From assembly GCA_934445015.1 (NCBI GenBank), contig CAKSDJ010000028.1, forward strand, positions 1-19,526: 19,526 nucleotides of DNA, in the 5' to 3' direction. The stretch comes from an uncultured Eubacteriales bacterium (lineage in GTDB: Bacteria; Bacillota; Clostridia; Oscillospirales; Acutalibacteraceae). Below are positions 1-8,595 of the stretch, one piece after another. Position 1 is the first letter of the stretch; each line of letters opens with the position of its first letter. Made by a program: the position numbers and the translations under genes. Below the pieces are notes generated by a model. It had not been told where the DNA came from. It worked only from the letters and a program-made list of their open reading frames with translations, and searched no databases.

Positions 1-973
1 ACGGAATTCCCTCGCGGCTAATAACCGTTGTATGAAGCGACTGATACATATTCGGTTTCGGGGTAGAAATATAATCTTTAAACCTGTTTGGTATAGGCCT
101 GAACATATCGTGCATTATGCCGAGTATGTTGTAACAGTCGGCAACAGTGTCGGTTATTATGCGAATGGCATATACATCGTAAATCTCATCAAAATCCTTT
201 GACTGTAAATACATTTTGCGGTATATGCCGTAAATTGATTTTATGCGTGCCTGAAAAGACATTTTAACGTTAGGCATATCTTTCGCAAGGCGTGTTTCTA
301 TACGCTGTTTGATTTCATCAAGAATCTGCTCGCGGCTGCCTTGTCGCAATTTTAAAAGTTGCTCTATTTCATTATACGCTACGGGGTCCAGATGTTTTAT
401 TGCAAGATCCTCAAGTTCTTCCTTTACGGGCCTTATACCGAGCCTGTGTGCAATCGGGGCATATACCTCAAGAGTTTCAAGCGATTTGTCGCGCTGCTTT
501 TGAGCCGGCATAGCGTCTATTGTTCGCATATTGTGCAAACGGTCGGCAAGTTTAATTATTATTACGCGTATGTCTTTGCCCATGGCTATAAGCATTTTGC
601 GCAAACTTTCGGCCTGTTGCTGTTCTTTTGAAGATATAGATATTCTGCCTATTTTTGTAACACCGTCTACAAGAAGGGCAACCTCATCACCGAAATTCTT
701 TTTAATATCTTCAACCGTAACGTCGGTGTCCTCTACAACGTCGTGCAAAAGGGCAGCGGCAATAGACTGACTGTCCATTCCCAAAGTTGCGATAATTTTG
801 GCAACATTGAACGGGTGAGTATAATATTCCTCTCTTGTCATACGCTTTTGACCCATGTGATGTTCCACACAAAATTCAAACGCTTTTTTAATAAGCGGAA
901 TATCGTAACTTCCGCCCTGTGCTTTCATACATTCAATCAAATTTTCATAGTCGTGCACAGCGGCTTCATTCAT
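1..973 (-). CDS. relA: Bifunctional (p)ppGpp synthetase/hydrolase Rel (RelA/SpoT), N-terminal 324 residues, cut by window edge
   Basis: Makes and degrades the alarmone (p)ppGpp, the stringent-response signal, in the cytoplasm. The frame is open from ATG 973-971 to base 2, so the C-terminal part (rest of the synthetase, TGS, ACT) lies outside the window. An HD hydrolase domain comes first: R44, H53, H77-D78, E81-D82 and the LADRLHNMRT block at 142-151. The synthetase domain then starts, with ARIKSIYGIYRKM near 242-254, DIYAIRI near 266-272 and KPNMYQSLHTT near 306-316. The stretch usually written RxSGEPY before H53 reads RMTREEYYTHP here, so the Ser-Gly-Glu-Pro core is altered. The start codon lies inside the end of recJ (8-bp overlap), which suggests translational coupling. 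Many Firmicutes have apt between recJ and relA; none is present here. Family identity is certain. Confidence 0.96.
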   Translation of the reverse strand, partial: MNEAAVHDYENLIECMKAQGGSYDIPLIKKAFEFCVEHHMGQKRMTREEYYTHPFNVAKIIATLGMDSQSIAAALLHDVVEDTDVTVEDIKKNFGDEVALLVDGVTKIGRISISSKEQQQAESLRKMLIAMGKDIRVIIIKLADRLHNMRTIDAMPAQKQRDKSLETLEVYAPIAHRLGIRPVKEELEDLAIKHLDPVAYNEIEQLLKLRQGSREQILDEIKQRIETRLAKDMPNVKMSFQARIKSIYGIYRKMYLQSKDFDEIYDVYAIRIITDTVADCYNILGIMHDMFRPIPNRFKDYISTPKPNMYQSLHTTVISREGIP

Positions 974-2984
974 TATTATTCACCCTTTCATAAAGCGATC
1001 TGTAAAGTTTTGAGTTAAGCAAATCGGTTTTTTGCTGTGTGTTAACCGGCATCAAAACACCGTTTTTTTCATCAATAAGTTTAAGTTCGCAAAGTGTTTT
1101 TACACATACCGCCGTTTTGCCGTAATTTAAGTCCGTATCGTTTAAATACTTTAAACGCTCTGTCTTAACCGGAGAACTTTTTACCATTTTATATATCTTT
1201 GCAACCTGCGCCCTGTCTGGAAAAATCACGTTGTAATCCGCAGCATTACCCGACATAAAGTCATCATACTGCTTTTTTCCTTCAAAAAATAAGTTCTCGT
1301 TATCGTCACTCATTTTAACGGCTTTTACAAATACAGACAACGCATACTGCCCCTGATATAAATTTGCGTCAAGCGTTACCGCAAGGTCAACGGTGTCGCC
1401 GACACAAAAACAAAACTGTTCCAGTGTAACCCCGAAAAGCAGGCACTGAAAAACATTTCCGTTTTTATTGCACAACAACTTTAAATGTTTATTGCCGCCT
1501 ATAGGTGTTATTTTTTGAATTGATGCGCCGAATATACCGAAAACAGGGGTTGAATTGCCGTTACCGAAAGGCTCAAGCGCCTTTACGGCAAATGCCATAT
1601 CAGTGTTCATTCCGGCAGGGTTAATGCGGCAATCAATTTTAAGCATAGGCACAGCATACGGCACAGTACGTGCGTATGCGTTAATTTTATCTCTGAAAAT
1701 CGGTACATTGTTTATATCAACACTGACTCCTGCCGCAAGTTCATGACCGCCGTATTTAAGTAAAACATCACAGCAGGCATCAATAGAATTATATAAATTA
1801 AATCCCGAAAAGCTGCGCCCTGAGCCGTGGGCGATACCGCCGTCGTTTGAAAGCACTATTGCAGGTTTGCCGTAATGTTCGCAAATGCGTGTCGCAGCAA
1901 TGCCCAAAACGCCTAAGTGCCAGTTTTCACCGCACACAACAATTACACGGTCATATTGATAATTATGCTCTTCTATTATACTTATTGCCGCCTTATAAAT
2001 ATCTTTTTCGGTTTGCTGACGGCGTGAATTGTCATCATCAATAGGCCCCGCAATTTTTAACGCATCAAGCACATTTTTTGATGTAAGAAGTTCAAACGCT
2101 CTGAACGCACTGCCCATTCTGCCGGCGGCATTTATTCGCGGAACTATGCCGAAAGATATTTTGCCGGCGGTGATATCGGCGCGGTCTATGCCTGCTATAT
2201 TGAGTATCGCTGCAATACCTACGCTTGGCGAAGTTTTGATTTTTGCAATGCCGCTTTTTACAATTGAGCGATTCTCATTTATAAGCGGCATAACATCGCC
2301 GACAGTTGCAACAGCCAATATATCTGCATATTTTGAAAGCATTTGTTCGGGTTCTTTATCATCAAGCACACATACCAATTTAAAAGCGACTTCTGCGCCG
2401 CAGATCTCTTTAAACGTTGAAGGGCAATCGGTTCGGTGCGGATCCACCACCGCAACAGCCTGCGGCAAATCGGCAGGCGGAATATGATGATCTGTAACAA
2501 CCGTTTCAATGCCCAAAGATTTTGCATATTCGATTTCAGCGGCACAGGCTATGCCGTTGTCAACCGTTATAATGAGCTGAATGCCCTTATTTTTTAAACT
2601 TTCAACTGCGGATTTATTCATACCGTATCCTTCTGAAATACGGTCGGGGATATACGCCGTAACATCCGCGTTTCTGCCTTTTAAGTAATCGTAAAGCAAT
2701 GCTGTGGCTACAACTCCGTCGCAATCGTAGTCGCCGTAAATTGCTATTTTTTTATTTTTTTCAACAGCGTTATTTATACATTCTGCGGCAATTTTTATAT
2801 CTGCAAGTTCTAACGGGTCGCAGAGTACAGGCTCGTCAGAGAGCATAAGCTCAAGTTCGCCGGCATCATCAATACCCCTTACATTTGCTATTAGCGCAAC
2901 AAATGGGTCTATATCACATTCTTCGGCAAGTAATTTGGCTTTTTCACGGTCGGGATTGCCGACTATCCATTTTTTTACAGACAC
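966..2984 (-). CDS. recJ: Single-stranded-DNA-specific exonuclease RecJ
   Basis: 5'-to-3' single-strand DNA exonuclease of recombination and mismatch/base-excision repair; needs divalent metal. From the chosen start the protein has 672 residues, longer than the roughly 570 of E. coli RecJ, as is common in Firmicutes. DHH domain: GDYDCDG at 84-90, VDNG at 141-144, TDHH at 164-167, DPH at 181-183, PRINAAGRM at 282-290. DHHA1 domain: GENWHLGVLG near 352-361, GSGRSFSGFN near 387-396, GGHELAAG at 412-419. An OB-like C-terminal region follows. I chose GTG at 2984-2982: it sits seven bases after AAAGGCGGTG, and a sigma-A promoter (3023-3051) covers the alternative ATG at 3032, so that ATG would lie upstream of the transcript start. 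The stop codon overlaps the start of the rel gene. Confidence 0.96.
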   Translation of the reverse strand: MSVKKWIVGNPDREKAKLLAEECDIDPFVALIANVRGIDDAGELELMLSDEPVLCDPLELADIKIAAECINNAVEKNKKIAIYGDYDCDGVVATALLYDYLKGRNADVTAYIPDRISEGYGMNKSAVESLKNKGIQLIITVDNGIACAAEIEYAKSLGIETVVTDHHIPPADLPQAVAVVDPHRTDCPSTFKEICGAEVAFKLVCVLDDKEPEQMLSKYADILAVATVGDVMPLINENRSIVKSGIAKIKTSPSVGIAAILNIAGIDRADITAGKISFGIVPRINAAGRMGSAFRAFELLTSKNVLDALKIAGPIDDDNSRRQQTEKDIYKAAISIIEEHNYQYDRVIVVCGENWHLGVLGIAATRICEHYGKPAIVLSNDGGIAHGSGRSFSGFNLYNSIDACCDVLLKYGGHELAAGVSVDINNVPIFRDKINAYARTVPYAVPMLKIDCRINPAGMNTDMAFAVKALEPFGNGNSTPVFGIFGASIQKITPIGGNKHLKLLCNKNGNVFQCLLFGVTLEQFCFCVGDTVDLAVTLDANLYQGQYALSVFVKAVKMSDDNENLFFEGKKQYDDFMSGNAADYNVIFPDRAQVAKIYKMVKSSPVKTERLKYLNDTDLNYGKTAVCVKTLCELKLIDEKNGVLMPVNTQQKTDLLNSKLYRSLYERVNNNE

Positions 2985-3022
2985 AAATTCACCGCCTTTT
3001 AAAGTCAAAATATTATTCAAAC

Positions 3023-3051
3023 ATGATACCATATTTCTACACTTTTTTCAA
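3023..3051 (-). promoter_or_regulatory. Sigma-A-type promoter of recJ-rel
   Basis: On the minus strand, TTGAAA (3051-3046), a 17-bp spacer and TATCAT (3028-3023). The predicted transcript start near 3016 lies about 32 bases before the GTG start of recJ. It excludes the upstream in-frame ATG at 3032. Confidence 0.65.
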
Positions 3052-3059
3052 TATTTTTA

Positions 3060-3096
3060 TATAAAAGAAAACAGCCATACTGTTACGGCTGTTTAT
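3060..3096 (-). terminator. Rho-independent terminator after the alcohol dehydrogenase gene
   Basis: Arms AAACAGCC (3069-3076) and GGCTGTTT (3087-3094) form an 8-bp stem with a 10-base loop. On the minus strand the stem is followed by a T-rich tail (TTCTTTTATA). It separates the dehydrogenase gene from the recJ promoter. Confidence 0.75.
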
Positions 3097-3141
3097 AAAA
3101 TTATCAAATCGGTTTTGATTTTATCAATGTACGGCAATTTT

Positions 3142-4314
3142 TTAATTCAGACATTCGCAAAAAATATCTTTTATCTCATTAAATCCGAGTTCTATAATAC
3201 TTCTCACCGTTCTTTGTCTGCCAAAAGTGCAAAGTTCGGCAAGACGTTCAATATCTTTTTGTTTTATGCCGAACTCATCTAACGATGATGGCATACCGAT
3301 AGATTTAAAAAACGCCGCCATTTCGTCAATACCTTTTAAAGCCGCCTTTTCGTCATCGGTTTCGCTAACCTCCCAAACACGATGGGCAAACTGTGCAAAA
3401 CGTTGGATGTTATGCCGATACACATATCTTGCCCAAGCCGGAAACAGCACCGCAAGACCTGCGCCGTGTGCAACATTGTCATACTCGCCGCTTATTGCGT
3501 GTTCCAACTGATGTACAGGAAGTGCGTTCATTCTGCCGCAACCTGTGAGATTGTTATGCGAAAGACTTGACGCCCACATAATATTTGCACGCGCATCATA
3601 GTTATTTGGATCGTCAATAACGGTTTTTGCAGAATTTATCACCGTACGCAAAATACTTTCTGCTATTCTGTCGGTAATATCCGTAGGATCGCACGGTGTA
3701 AAATAGCGCTCCATTGTATGCGCCATTATATCCGATATGCCGCATGCTGTCTGATAAGCCCCTACCGTATATGTAAGTTCCGGATTGCAGATTGAAAACA
3801 GCGGTCTTATAAGTTCGCTTGTAAAACCGCGTTTCATATTTATTGACAAATCGGTAACAACGGCAGAACCGCTCATTTCACTGCCTGCCGCCGCAATAGT
3901 AAGCACACAGCCTACCGGTAATGCAGCAACCGGCACTTCTTTTCCGGTTACAAAATCCCATACATCACAATTCGAAACGGCACCGAGTGCGGTGTATTTT
4001 GCCGCGTCTATAACGCTGCCGCCGCCTACCGCAAGAATCAGCTCAGGCTTTAAACGCTTTGCCGCCGACACCGCATTTCTTACAAATTCTATTTTGGGAT
4101 TAGGTTCAACGCCGCCAAGTTCAGAAAATTCTATTGAATAATCATTTAACGACGACACTATCTCATCATAAAGTCCGTTACTTTTAATACTGCCCTTACC
4201 GTATAAAATCATTATTTTTTTATATCCGTAGTGCGATATGATTTTACCTGTTTCATTTTGACGGCCTTTTCCGAAATAAATTTTTGTAGGCGCATAGTAT
4301 TCAAAATCAAGCAT
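3142..4314 (-). CDS. Iron-containing (group III) alcohol dehydrogenase, butanol-dehydrogenase-like
   Basis: NAD(P)H-dependent dehydrogenase that interconverts an aldehyde and an alcohol; 390 residues, normal for the family. The N-terminal half holds the nucleotide-binding motif GGGSVIDAAK at 97-106. The C-terminal half holds the metal site: D195 and H199 in the segment GISDIMAHTMERY, H268 (with H272 nearby) and H283 in NVAHGAG. The overall pattern resembles the YugJ/YugK/BdhA branch rather than the fused AdhE enzymes. The natural substrate cannot be read from the sequence; short-chain alcohols are a family-based guess, fitting a fermentative anaerobe. A strong ribosome binding site (AAAGGAG) precedes ATG 4314. 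The gene is flanked by terminators on both sides and is probably a single transcription unit; I could not identify a convincing -35/-10 pair. Confidence 0.92.
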   Translation of the reverse strand: MLDFEYYAPTKIYFGKGRQNETGKIISHYGYKKIMILYGKGSIKSNGLYDEIVSSLNDYSIEFSELGGVEPNPKIEFVRNAVSAAKRLKPELILAVGGGSVIDAAKYTALGAVSNCDVWDFVTGKEVPVAALPVGCVLTIAAAGSEMSGSAVVTDLSINMKRGFTSELIRPLFSICNPELTYTVGAYQTACGISDIMAHTMERYFTPCDPTDITDRIAESILRTVINSAKTVIDDPNNYDARANIMWASSLSHNNLTGCGRMNALPVHQLEHAISGEYDNVAHGAGLAVLFPAWARYVYRHNIQRFAQFAHRVWEVSETDDEKAALKGIDEMAAFFKSIGMPSSLDEFGIKQKDIERLAELCTFGRQRTVRSIIELGFNEIKDIFCECLN

Positions 4315-4342
4315 TTAAAAACTCCTTTCAGATTTTATAAAG

Positions 4343-4375
4343 AAATCACGCCCAAGAAATACCTGAGCGTGATAA
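4343..4375 (-). terminator. Terminator after the ispH-S1 fusion gene
   Basis: Arms ATCACGC (4345-4351) and GCGTGAT (4367-4373) are 7 bp, with a 15-base loop. On the minus strand the stem is followed by TTTCTTTATAAAA. It lies 11 bp past the stop codon and marks the end of the flavoprotein-cmk-ispH operon. Confidence 0.65.
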
Positions 4376-4385
4376 ATAAACAAAA

Positions 4386-6470
4386 TTATTCGGTAACCTC
4401 TTCTGCCGGTGTTTCAACAGTTGATGCTGCCTCCGGTTCTGCGGTTTCGCCTGCTTTAGATGCTTCGGCAACTGTCTCGGTCGCCTGATCTTCTGCATTT
4501 TCCTCCGAAACGGGTTCATCATCAAGAAGCGCACGGATTGAAAGACTTACACGTTTCTTTTCAAGGTCGATTGCGGTAATCTTTGCCTCAACTTCCTGAC
4601 CGATTGAAAGCTCATCCTGCGGTTTTGCAACATGTTTGTTTGCAATCTGAGAGATATGTATAAGACCGTCAACACCAGGTATTATTCTTGCAAATGCGCC
4701 GTATGCGGTCATACTTACGATTTTAACCGTTACAACATCATCAACATTGTACTTGCTCTGGAATATTGCCCAGGGGTTGTCCTCTGCTTTTTTATAGCCC
4801 AAAGAAATCTTTTTCTTTTCGGGGTCGAGCGCTTTGATATAAACTTCTATCTGATCGCCGACAGACACAACTTCAGACGGGTTTTTAATGCGTGTCCATG
4901 AAAGTTCCGAAATGTGAACCATACCGTCAACGCCGCCTATATCAACAAAAGCGCCGTAATTTGTTATTGATTTAACGGTACCGGTAAAACGGTCGCCGAC
5001 CGCTATGGTAGACCATATTTTTTCTTCTGCTTCTTTACGCGCTTCTCTGAGTACACTGCGTATAGAACCTACCGCTCTGCGTCCGCGGCCGATTTCGATA
5101 ATTCTGAAATCAACCTCTTTGCCCCTTAAATCTTCAAGCGAATCGTTTCTTGACGCGGTAGCCTGTGATGCCGGTATAAAGACTCTGACATTGTTTGAGT
5201 AAACTACAACGCCGCCCTTAATTACATCACGAACAACACCGTGGAGCACTTCACCAGATTCCTTGGCGGCAACTATATTGTCCCAACCGGCAATAGCATC
5301 GTAACGGCGCTTTGAAAGCATTGCGGTTCCTTCCTGATCGTTGATCTTCATAATGATAAGGTTTAACTTATCATCCACCTTTACCTCGCTTAACAGATCA
5401 ACAGGCTCGGATGAATATTCATCTGCCGTAACGTAACCCGTTACACCCCTGCCTATATCCACGGTGATTTCGGATGCGTTTACCGCAACAACGGTACCGC
5501 ATACCTTTTGGTCGCCTGTAAGGCTGTTGAGCGAAGCCTCAAATGCTTCCTCATCTGTCATTTCCTCGAAACTTTTTTGAACAGTTTCATTTCCCTCCAT
5601 CTGTTCATCAACCGGTTGTAAAATTTCCGACATGGTTTTAATAACCTCCTTTATAATACCGGCAGGTGTAGATGCACCTGCGACCACCCCAACCTTATCT
5701 GAATTATGAAACCAACCTGCAGATAATTCCGCCGCGGTCTCTATCAAATAGGTGTTTTGGCAAAGTGACGCACACACTTGAAATAATTTTACAGTGTTTG
5801 AACTGTTTTTGCCGCCGATCACGATCATAACATCGTTAACTACGGCAAGTTCACGTGCTTCGCTTTGACGAGTTGAGGTAGCATTACATATTGTATCAAA
5901 TATTTTTGCATTTGTACATACTTTTTTTAAAAAAATTTGCGCAATATTCCATTTTTTTGCGTTAAAAGTGGTCTGTGACACCACAGAAACGGGCTTTTTC
6001 TTAAGTTCGGGGTGAATTTCAATAAGATTTTCAAGTTCTTCTGTCGACTCAAAAACATAAAAATCCGATACGCAGTGACCGGTTATACCTATGACCTCGT
6101 GATGATTTTTGTCACCCGCAATAAGAATTGTATCGCCCTGTTTTGATTGATCTTCTACTATTTTGTGTATCTTTGACACAAAGGGGCAGGTAGCATCGCT
6201 TACCTTTACCCCTGTTTTTTGAGCATCATCATATACTTTTTTGCCGACGCCGTGCGATCTTATAACAAGCGTTTCGTCCGGATTGACATCAAACGGCGAA
6301 TTTACTACCCTTACACCCTTATCCGCCAATTGACCTACCATTTGACTGTTGTGTATTATAGGCCCCAGCGTACAGACCTTTTTGCCGTCGTCCAACAAAT
6401 CATATACCATCTGTACCGCACGGTTTACACCGAAACAAAAGCCGGCTGTTTTTGCAAGTGTGATTTTCAA
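4386..6470 (-). CDS. ispH: Fusion of 4-hydroxy-3-methylbut-2-enyl diphosphate reductase (IspH/LytB) with ribosomal protein S1 domains
   Basis: One uninterrupted frame of 694 residues. Residues 1-284 are IspH, the iron-sulfur enzyme that makes IPP and DMAPP at the end of the MEP isoprenoid pathway. The cluster ligands C12, C95 and C195 are present, as are H40, H73, H123, E125 and the SQTTF segment near 165-169. Four S1 RNA-binding repeats follow, at about 320-388, 403-472, 491-560 and 577-646, the last two most canonical (GAFVDIGGVDGMVHIS; GAFARIIPGVDGLIHIS). An acidic Ala/Glu/Thr tail (650-694) ends the protein. This fusion is known in Clostridia and probably replaces a separate S1-like protein; the benefit of the fusion is unknown. 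The start is TTG (6470-6468), six bases past the cmk stop. No in-frame ATG is available, and the likely ribosome binding site (GAAAGGA) lies inside the end of cmk. Confidence 0.95.
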   Translation of the reverse strand: MKITLAKTAGFCFGVNRAVQMVYDLLDDGKKVCTLGPIIHNSQMVGQLADKGVRVVNSPFDVNPDETLVIRSHGVGKKVYDDAQKTGVKVSDATCPFVSKIHKIVEDQSKQGDTILIAGDKNHHEVIGITGHCVSDFYVFESTEELENLIEIHPELKKKPVSVVSQTTFNAKKWNIAQIFLKKVCTNAKIFDTICNATSTRQSEARELAVVNDVMIVIGGKNSSNTVKLFQVCASLCQNTYLIETAAELSAGWFHNSDKVGVVAGASTPAGIIKEVIKTMSEILQPVDEQMEGNETVQKSFEEMTDEEAFEASLNSLTGDQKVCGTVVAVNASEITVDIGRGVTGYVTADEYSSEPVDLLSEVKVDDKLNLIIMKINDQEGTAMLSKRRYDAIAGWDNIVAAKESGEVLHGVVRDVIKGGVVVYSNNVRVFIPASQATASRNDSLEDLRGKEVDFRIIEIGRGRRAVGSIRSVLREARKEAEEKIWSTIAVGDRFTGTVKSITNYGAFVDIGGVDGMVHISELSWTRIKNPSEVVSVGDQIEVYIKALDPEKKKISLGYKKAEDNPWAIFQSKYNVDDVVTVKIVSMTAYGAFARIIPGVDGLIHISQIANKHVAKPQDELSIGQEVEAKITAIDLEKKRVSLSIRALLDDEPVSEENAEDQATETVAEASKAGETAEPEAASTVETPAEEVTE

Positions 6471-6475
6471 TTATA

Positions 6476-7141
6476 TTAGCCTATCCTTTCTCTGATCATA
6501 TTAACAAGTTTGTCAACAGACTCTTCAAGCGTGTTGCCGGTAGTGTCAAATATAACCGAATCTTCCGCCGGTTTGAGCGGTGCTATTTCACGGTGTGAAT
6601 CGTTATAGTCACGGGTTTCAATATCCTTATATATATCGTCGTAATTGACATCCATTCCCTTTTCTTTAAGTTCGCGAAAACGGCGATCTGCACGTTCAGA
6701 AACCGATGCAGTTACAAAAAATTTAAGAGTAGCATCAGGCAAAACAACAGTGCCTATATCTCTGCCGTCCATAAGAACATTGTTTTCTTTTGCCAATTTG
6801 CGTTGCATTTCAAGCAAAAAAGCGCGAACCGGAGGTTTTGCCGACACTGCGGATGCCATCATAGATGCTTCAGGTGTCCTTATTTCATCAGACACATCTT
6901 CTCCGTTTAAAAACACATGCTGCACTCCGTCAATAAATCTGATGTTCACTTCTATTGTTTTAAGCACGGATTCTATATCGCAGTCAAGTTCGGTTGTATA
7001 TCCGTCGCGCAAAAATTTAAGACCCACGGTGCGATACAGCGCGCCCGTATCAACGTATATAAATCCAAGTTCCTTTGCGGCCCCCTTTGCCACAGTGCTT
7101 TTGCCTGCTCCGGCAGGACCGTCCAATGCAACAGAAATCAT
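6476..7141 (-). CDS. cmk: Cytidylate kinase
   Basis: Phosphorylates CMP and dCMP with ATP in pyrimidine nucleotide supply; cytoplasmic. It has 221 residues, the normal length. The P-loop GPAGAGKS is at 8-15, followed by the VDTGALYR segment near 30-37 that contacts the nucleobase, GRDIGTVVLPDA near 126-137, and the lid region with RFRELKEKG and RDYNDSHREIAPLKPAEDS, typical of Cmk. Its ATG overlaps the stop of the flavoprotein gene by four bases (ATGA), and its own stop is only five bases before the ispH fusion start, so the three genes form one translationally coupled operon. Many clostridia carry a plsC-type acyltransferase gene between cmk and ispH; it is absent here. Confidence 0.97.
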   Translation of the reverse strand: MISVALDGPAGAGKSTVAKGAAKELGFIYVDTGALYRTVGLKFLRDGYTTELDCDIESVLKTIEVNIRFIDGVQHVFLNGEDVSDEIRTPEASMMASAVSAKPPVRAFLLEMQRKLAKENNVLMDGRDIGTVVLPDATLKFFVTASVSERADRRFRELKEKGMDVNYDDIYKDIETRDYNDSHREIAPLKPAEDSVIFDTTGNTLEESVDKLVNMIRERIG

Positions 7142-8403
7142 ATTATTTTTTGCTCCTTTTTATATTTTGCCGCGCTCTCACCCGCAAGCACACCGGTTGA
7201 AAATGCTATCTGCAAATTAAATCCGCCCGTATATGCGTCAACGTCGATTATCTCGCCGGCGAAAAACAGTCCGCCAACAAGTTTTGACATCATTGTAGCA
7301 GGGTCTATCTCTTTTACCGATATTCCTCCGCTTGTTATAATTGCTTCTTCAATCGGTCTGAAATTTGTAATATTCAGTCTGAACCGCTTGATGGCGTTTA
7401 TAAGCGACTGCCTGTCTTCACGGCTTATCTGATTGACCTTTGTATGGGGCGATATGCCCGACATATTTATTATAACCGGAATTATGCTCTTAGGCAGTAA
7501 TTTATCCAAAGAATTTGCAAAATCACGGTTTAATGACTCCTCAAAATCCCTGAGAATGCGTTTATCAAGTTGTTCATCACTTAAAGCGGGCTTTAAATCA
7601 ACTTCGGCAAAATAGTCTTTTTTGCCTATATACCTTATGTGCGCCGATGCTGAAAGTGTAAGCGGCCCCGAAATGCCGGTATGTGTAAATAACATTTCGC
7701 CCATCTCTTTGTAAACCGGCTTTTTTTTACCTGCCTCAAAAACCGATAACGTTACATTTTTAAGTGAAAGCCCTGCAAGCCGTGTACAAAAGCCTTCGTG
7801 ACACTCAAGACCTGTAAGCGACGGTGTAAGAGGCGTTACCGTGTGCCCTAAATCAGCCGCAATCTTATATCCGTCACCCGTAGAACCGGTAAGCGGATAA
7901 GACTTGCCGCCCGTGGCAAGTATAACGCAATCCGCATCCAAAATCTTGCCGCCGACAAGTTTTACACCTGTTACGGCGCCGCCCGACACAATAACAGATT
8001 CTGCCGCCCCGGTCACAATATTACAGTGCTTTTTTACCGGCAAAACAAGTGCGTCAACTATATCCTCTGCCCTGTCTGATACCGGAAAAACACGGTTTCC
8101 GCGCTCGGTTTTAAGCCGAACACCCATATTTTCAAAATAGGACATTGTATCGTAAGAATTGTAATTGTTGAATGCAGAGTATAAAAATTTTCCGTTTTTG
8201 GGAGTGTTCGCAATAAGGGTATTTACATCGCAATTGTTTGTTACATTGCACCTGCCCTTGCCGGTTATCATAACTTTTCGCGCGGGGCGTGAGTTTTTTT
8301 CGACAACCGTTATGCTGTAAGGCTTGTCGGATAACGCGGTATATGCACTGTAAGCCGCCTTTAATCCTGCCGCGCCGCCGCCTATTACTACAATCCTTTT
8401 CAT
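7138..8403 (-). CDS. FAD-dependent oxidoreductase of the BaiN/YhiN (HI0933) family
   Basis: Flavoprotein of 421 residues. The N-terminal dinucleotide-binding motif is GGGAAG at 8-13 after IVVI, followed by the KVMITGKGRCNVTNN segment characteristic of this family and by an ATGGKSYPLTGSTGDGYK block. The C-terminal FAD-closing part reads GGISVKEIDPATMMSK... GLFFAGEIIDVDAYTGGFNLQIAFSTG. Members are annotated as aminoacetone oxidase-like or BaiN-like (bile-acid flavin reductase). Being first in an operon with cmk and ispH is a conserved clostridial arrangement and says more about ancestry than about substrate. The exact reaction is unknown; bile-acid activity should not be assumed. ATG 8403 is preceded by AGGTGAG and a plausible sigma-A promoter. 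Confidence 0.9.
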   Translation of the reverse strand: MKRIVVIGGGAAGLKAAYSAYTALSDKPYSITVVEKNSRPARKVMITGKGRCNVTNNCDVNTLIANTPKNGKFLYSAFNNYNSYDTMSYFENMGVRLKTERGNRVFPVSDRAEDIVDALVLPVKKHCNIVTGAAESVIVSGGAVTGVKLVGGKILDADCVILATGGKSYPLTGSTGDGYKIAADLGHTVTPLTPSLTGLECHEGFCTRLAGLSLKNVTLSVFEAGKKKPVYKEMGEMLFTHTGISGPLTLSASAHIRYIGKKDYFAEVDLKPALSDEQLDKRILRDFEESLNRDFANSLDKLLPKSIIPVIINMSGISPHTKVNQISREDRQSLINAIKRFRLNITNFRPIEEAIITSGGISVKEIDPATMMSKLVGGLFFAGEIIDVDAYTGGFNLQIAFSTGVLAGESAAKYKKEQKII

Positions 8404-8429
8404 ACTCTCACCTGCTTTTCTAAAATGTT

Positions 8430-8458
8430 ATTTTACAACGAAACACCAAAAAAGTAAA
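8430..8458 (-). promoter_or_regulatory. Promoter of the flavoprotein-cmk-ispH operon
   Basis: On the minus strand, TTTACT (8458-8453), a 17-bp spacer and TAAAAT (8435-8430), about 27 bases before the start codon. Reasonable but not a perfect sigma-A match. Confidence 0.5.
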
Positions 8459-8528
8459 CATTTAAAATTTTGTAAGTTTAATTTTGTACGGCAGTATAAG
8501 TCAATTGTAATTGCCGCCTTTAATTTTC

Positions 8529-8556
8529 TTGACAAATGTTTCTGAAGTTATATAAT
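8529..8556 (+). promoter_or_regulatory. Sigma-A promoter of galE
   Basis: Perfect hexamers TTGACA (8529-8534) and TATAAT (8551-8556) with a 16-bp spacer. A second TATAAT lies at 8558-8563. The ribosome binding site CGGAGG (8582-8587) precedes the galE ATG by 8 bases. Confidence 0.85.
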
Positions 8557-8595
8557 ATATAATTGATATTTTTAAGTTAACCGGAGGTCATAATT

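Noticed and set aside
2029..2487. 152-codon plus-strand ORF
   Set aside because: Antisense shadow of recJ; no ribosome binding site or recognisable domain.
6645..7432. Long plus-strand ORFs of 191 and 171 codons
   Set aside because: They lie fully opposite cmk and the flavoprotein gene, both clearly recognised, and show no family features.
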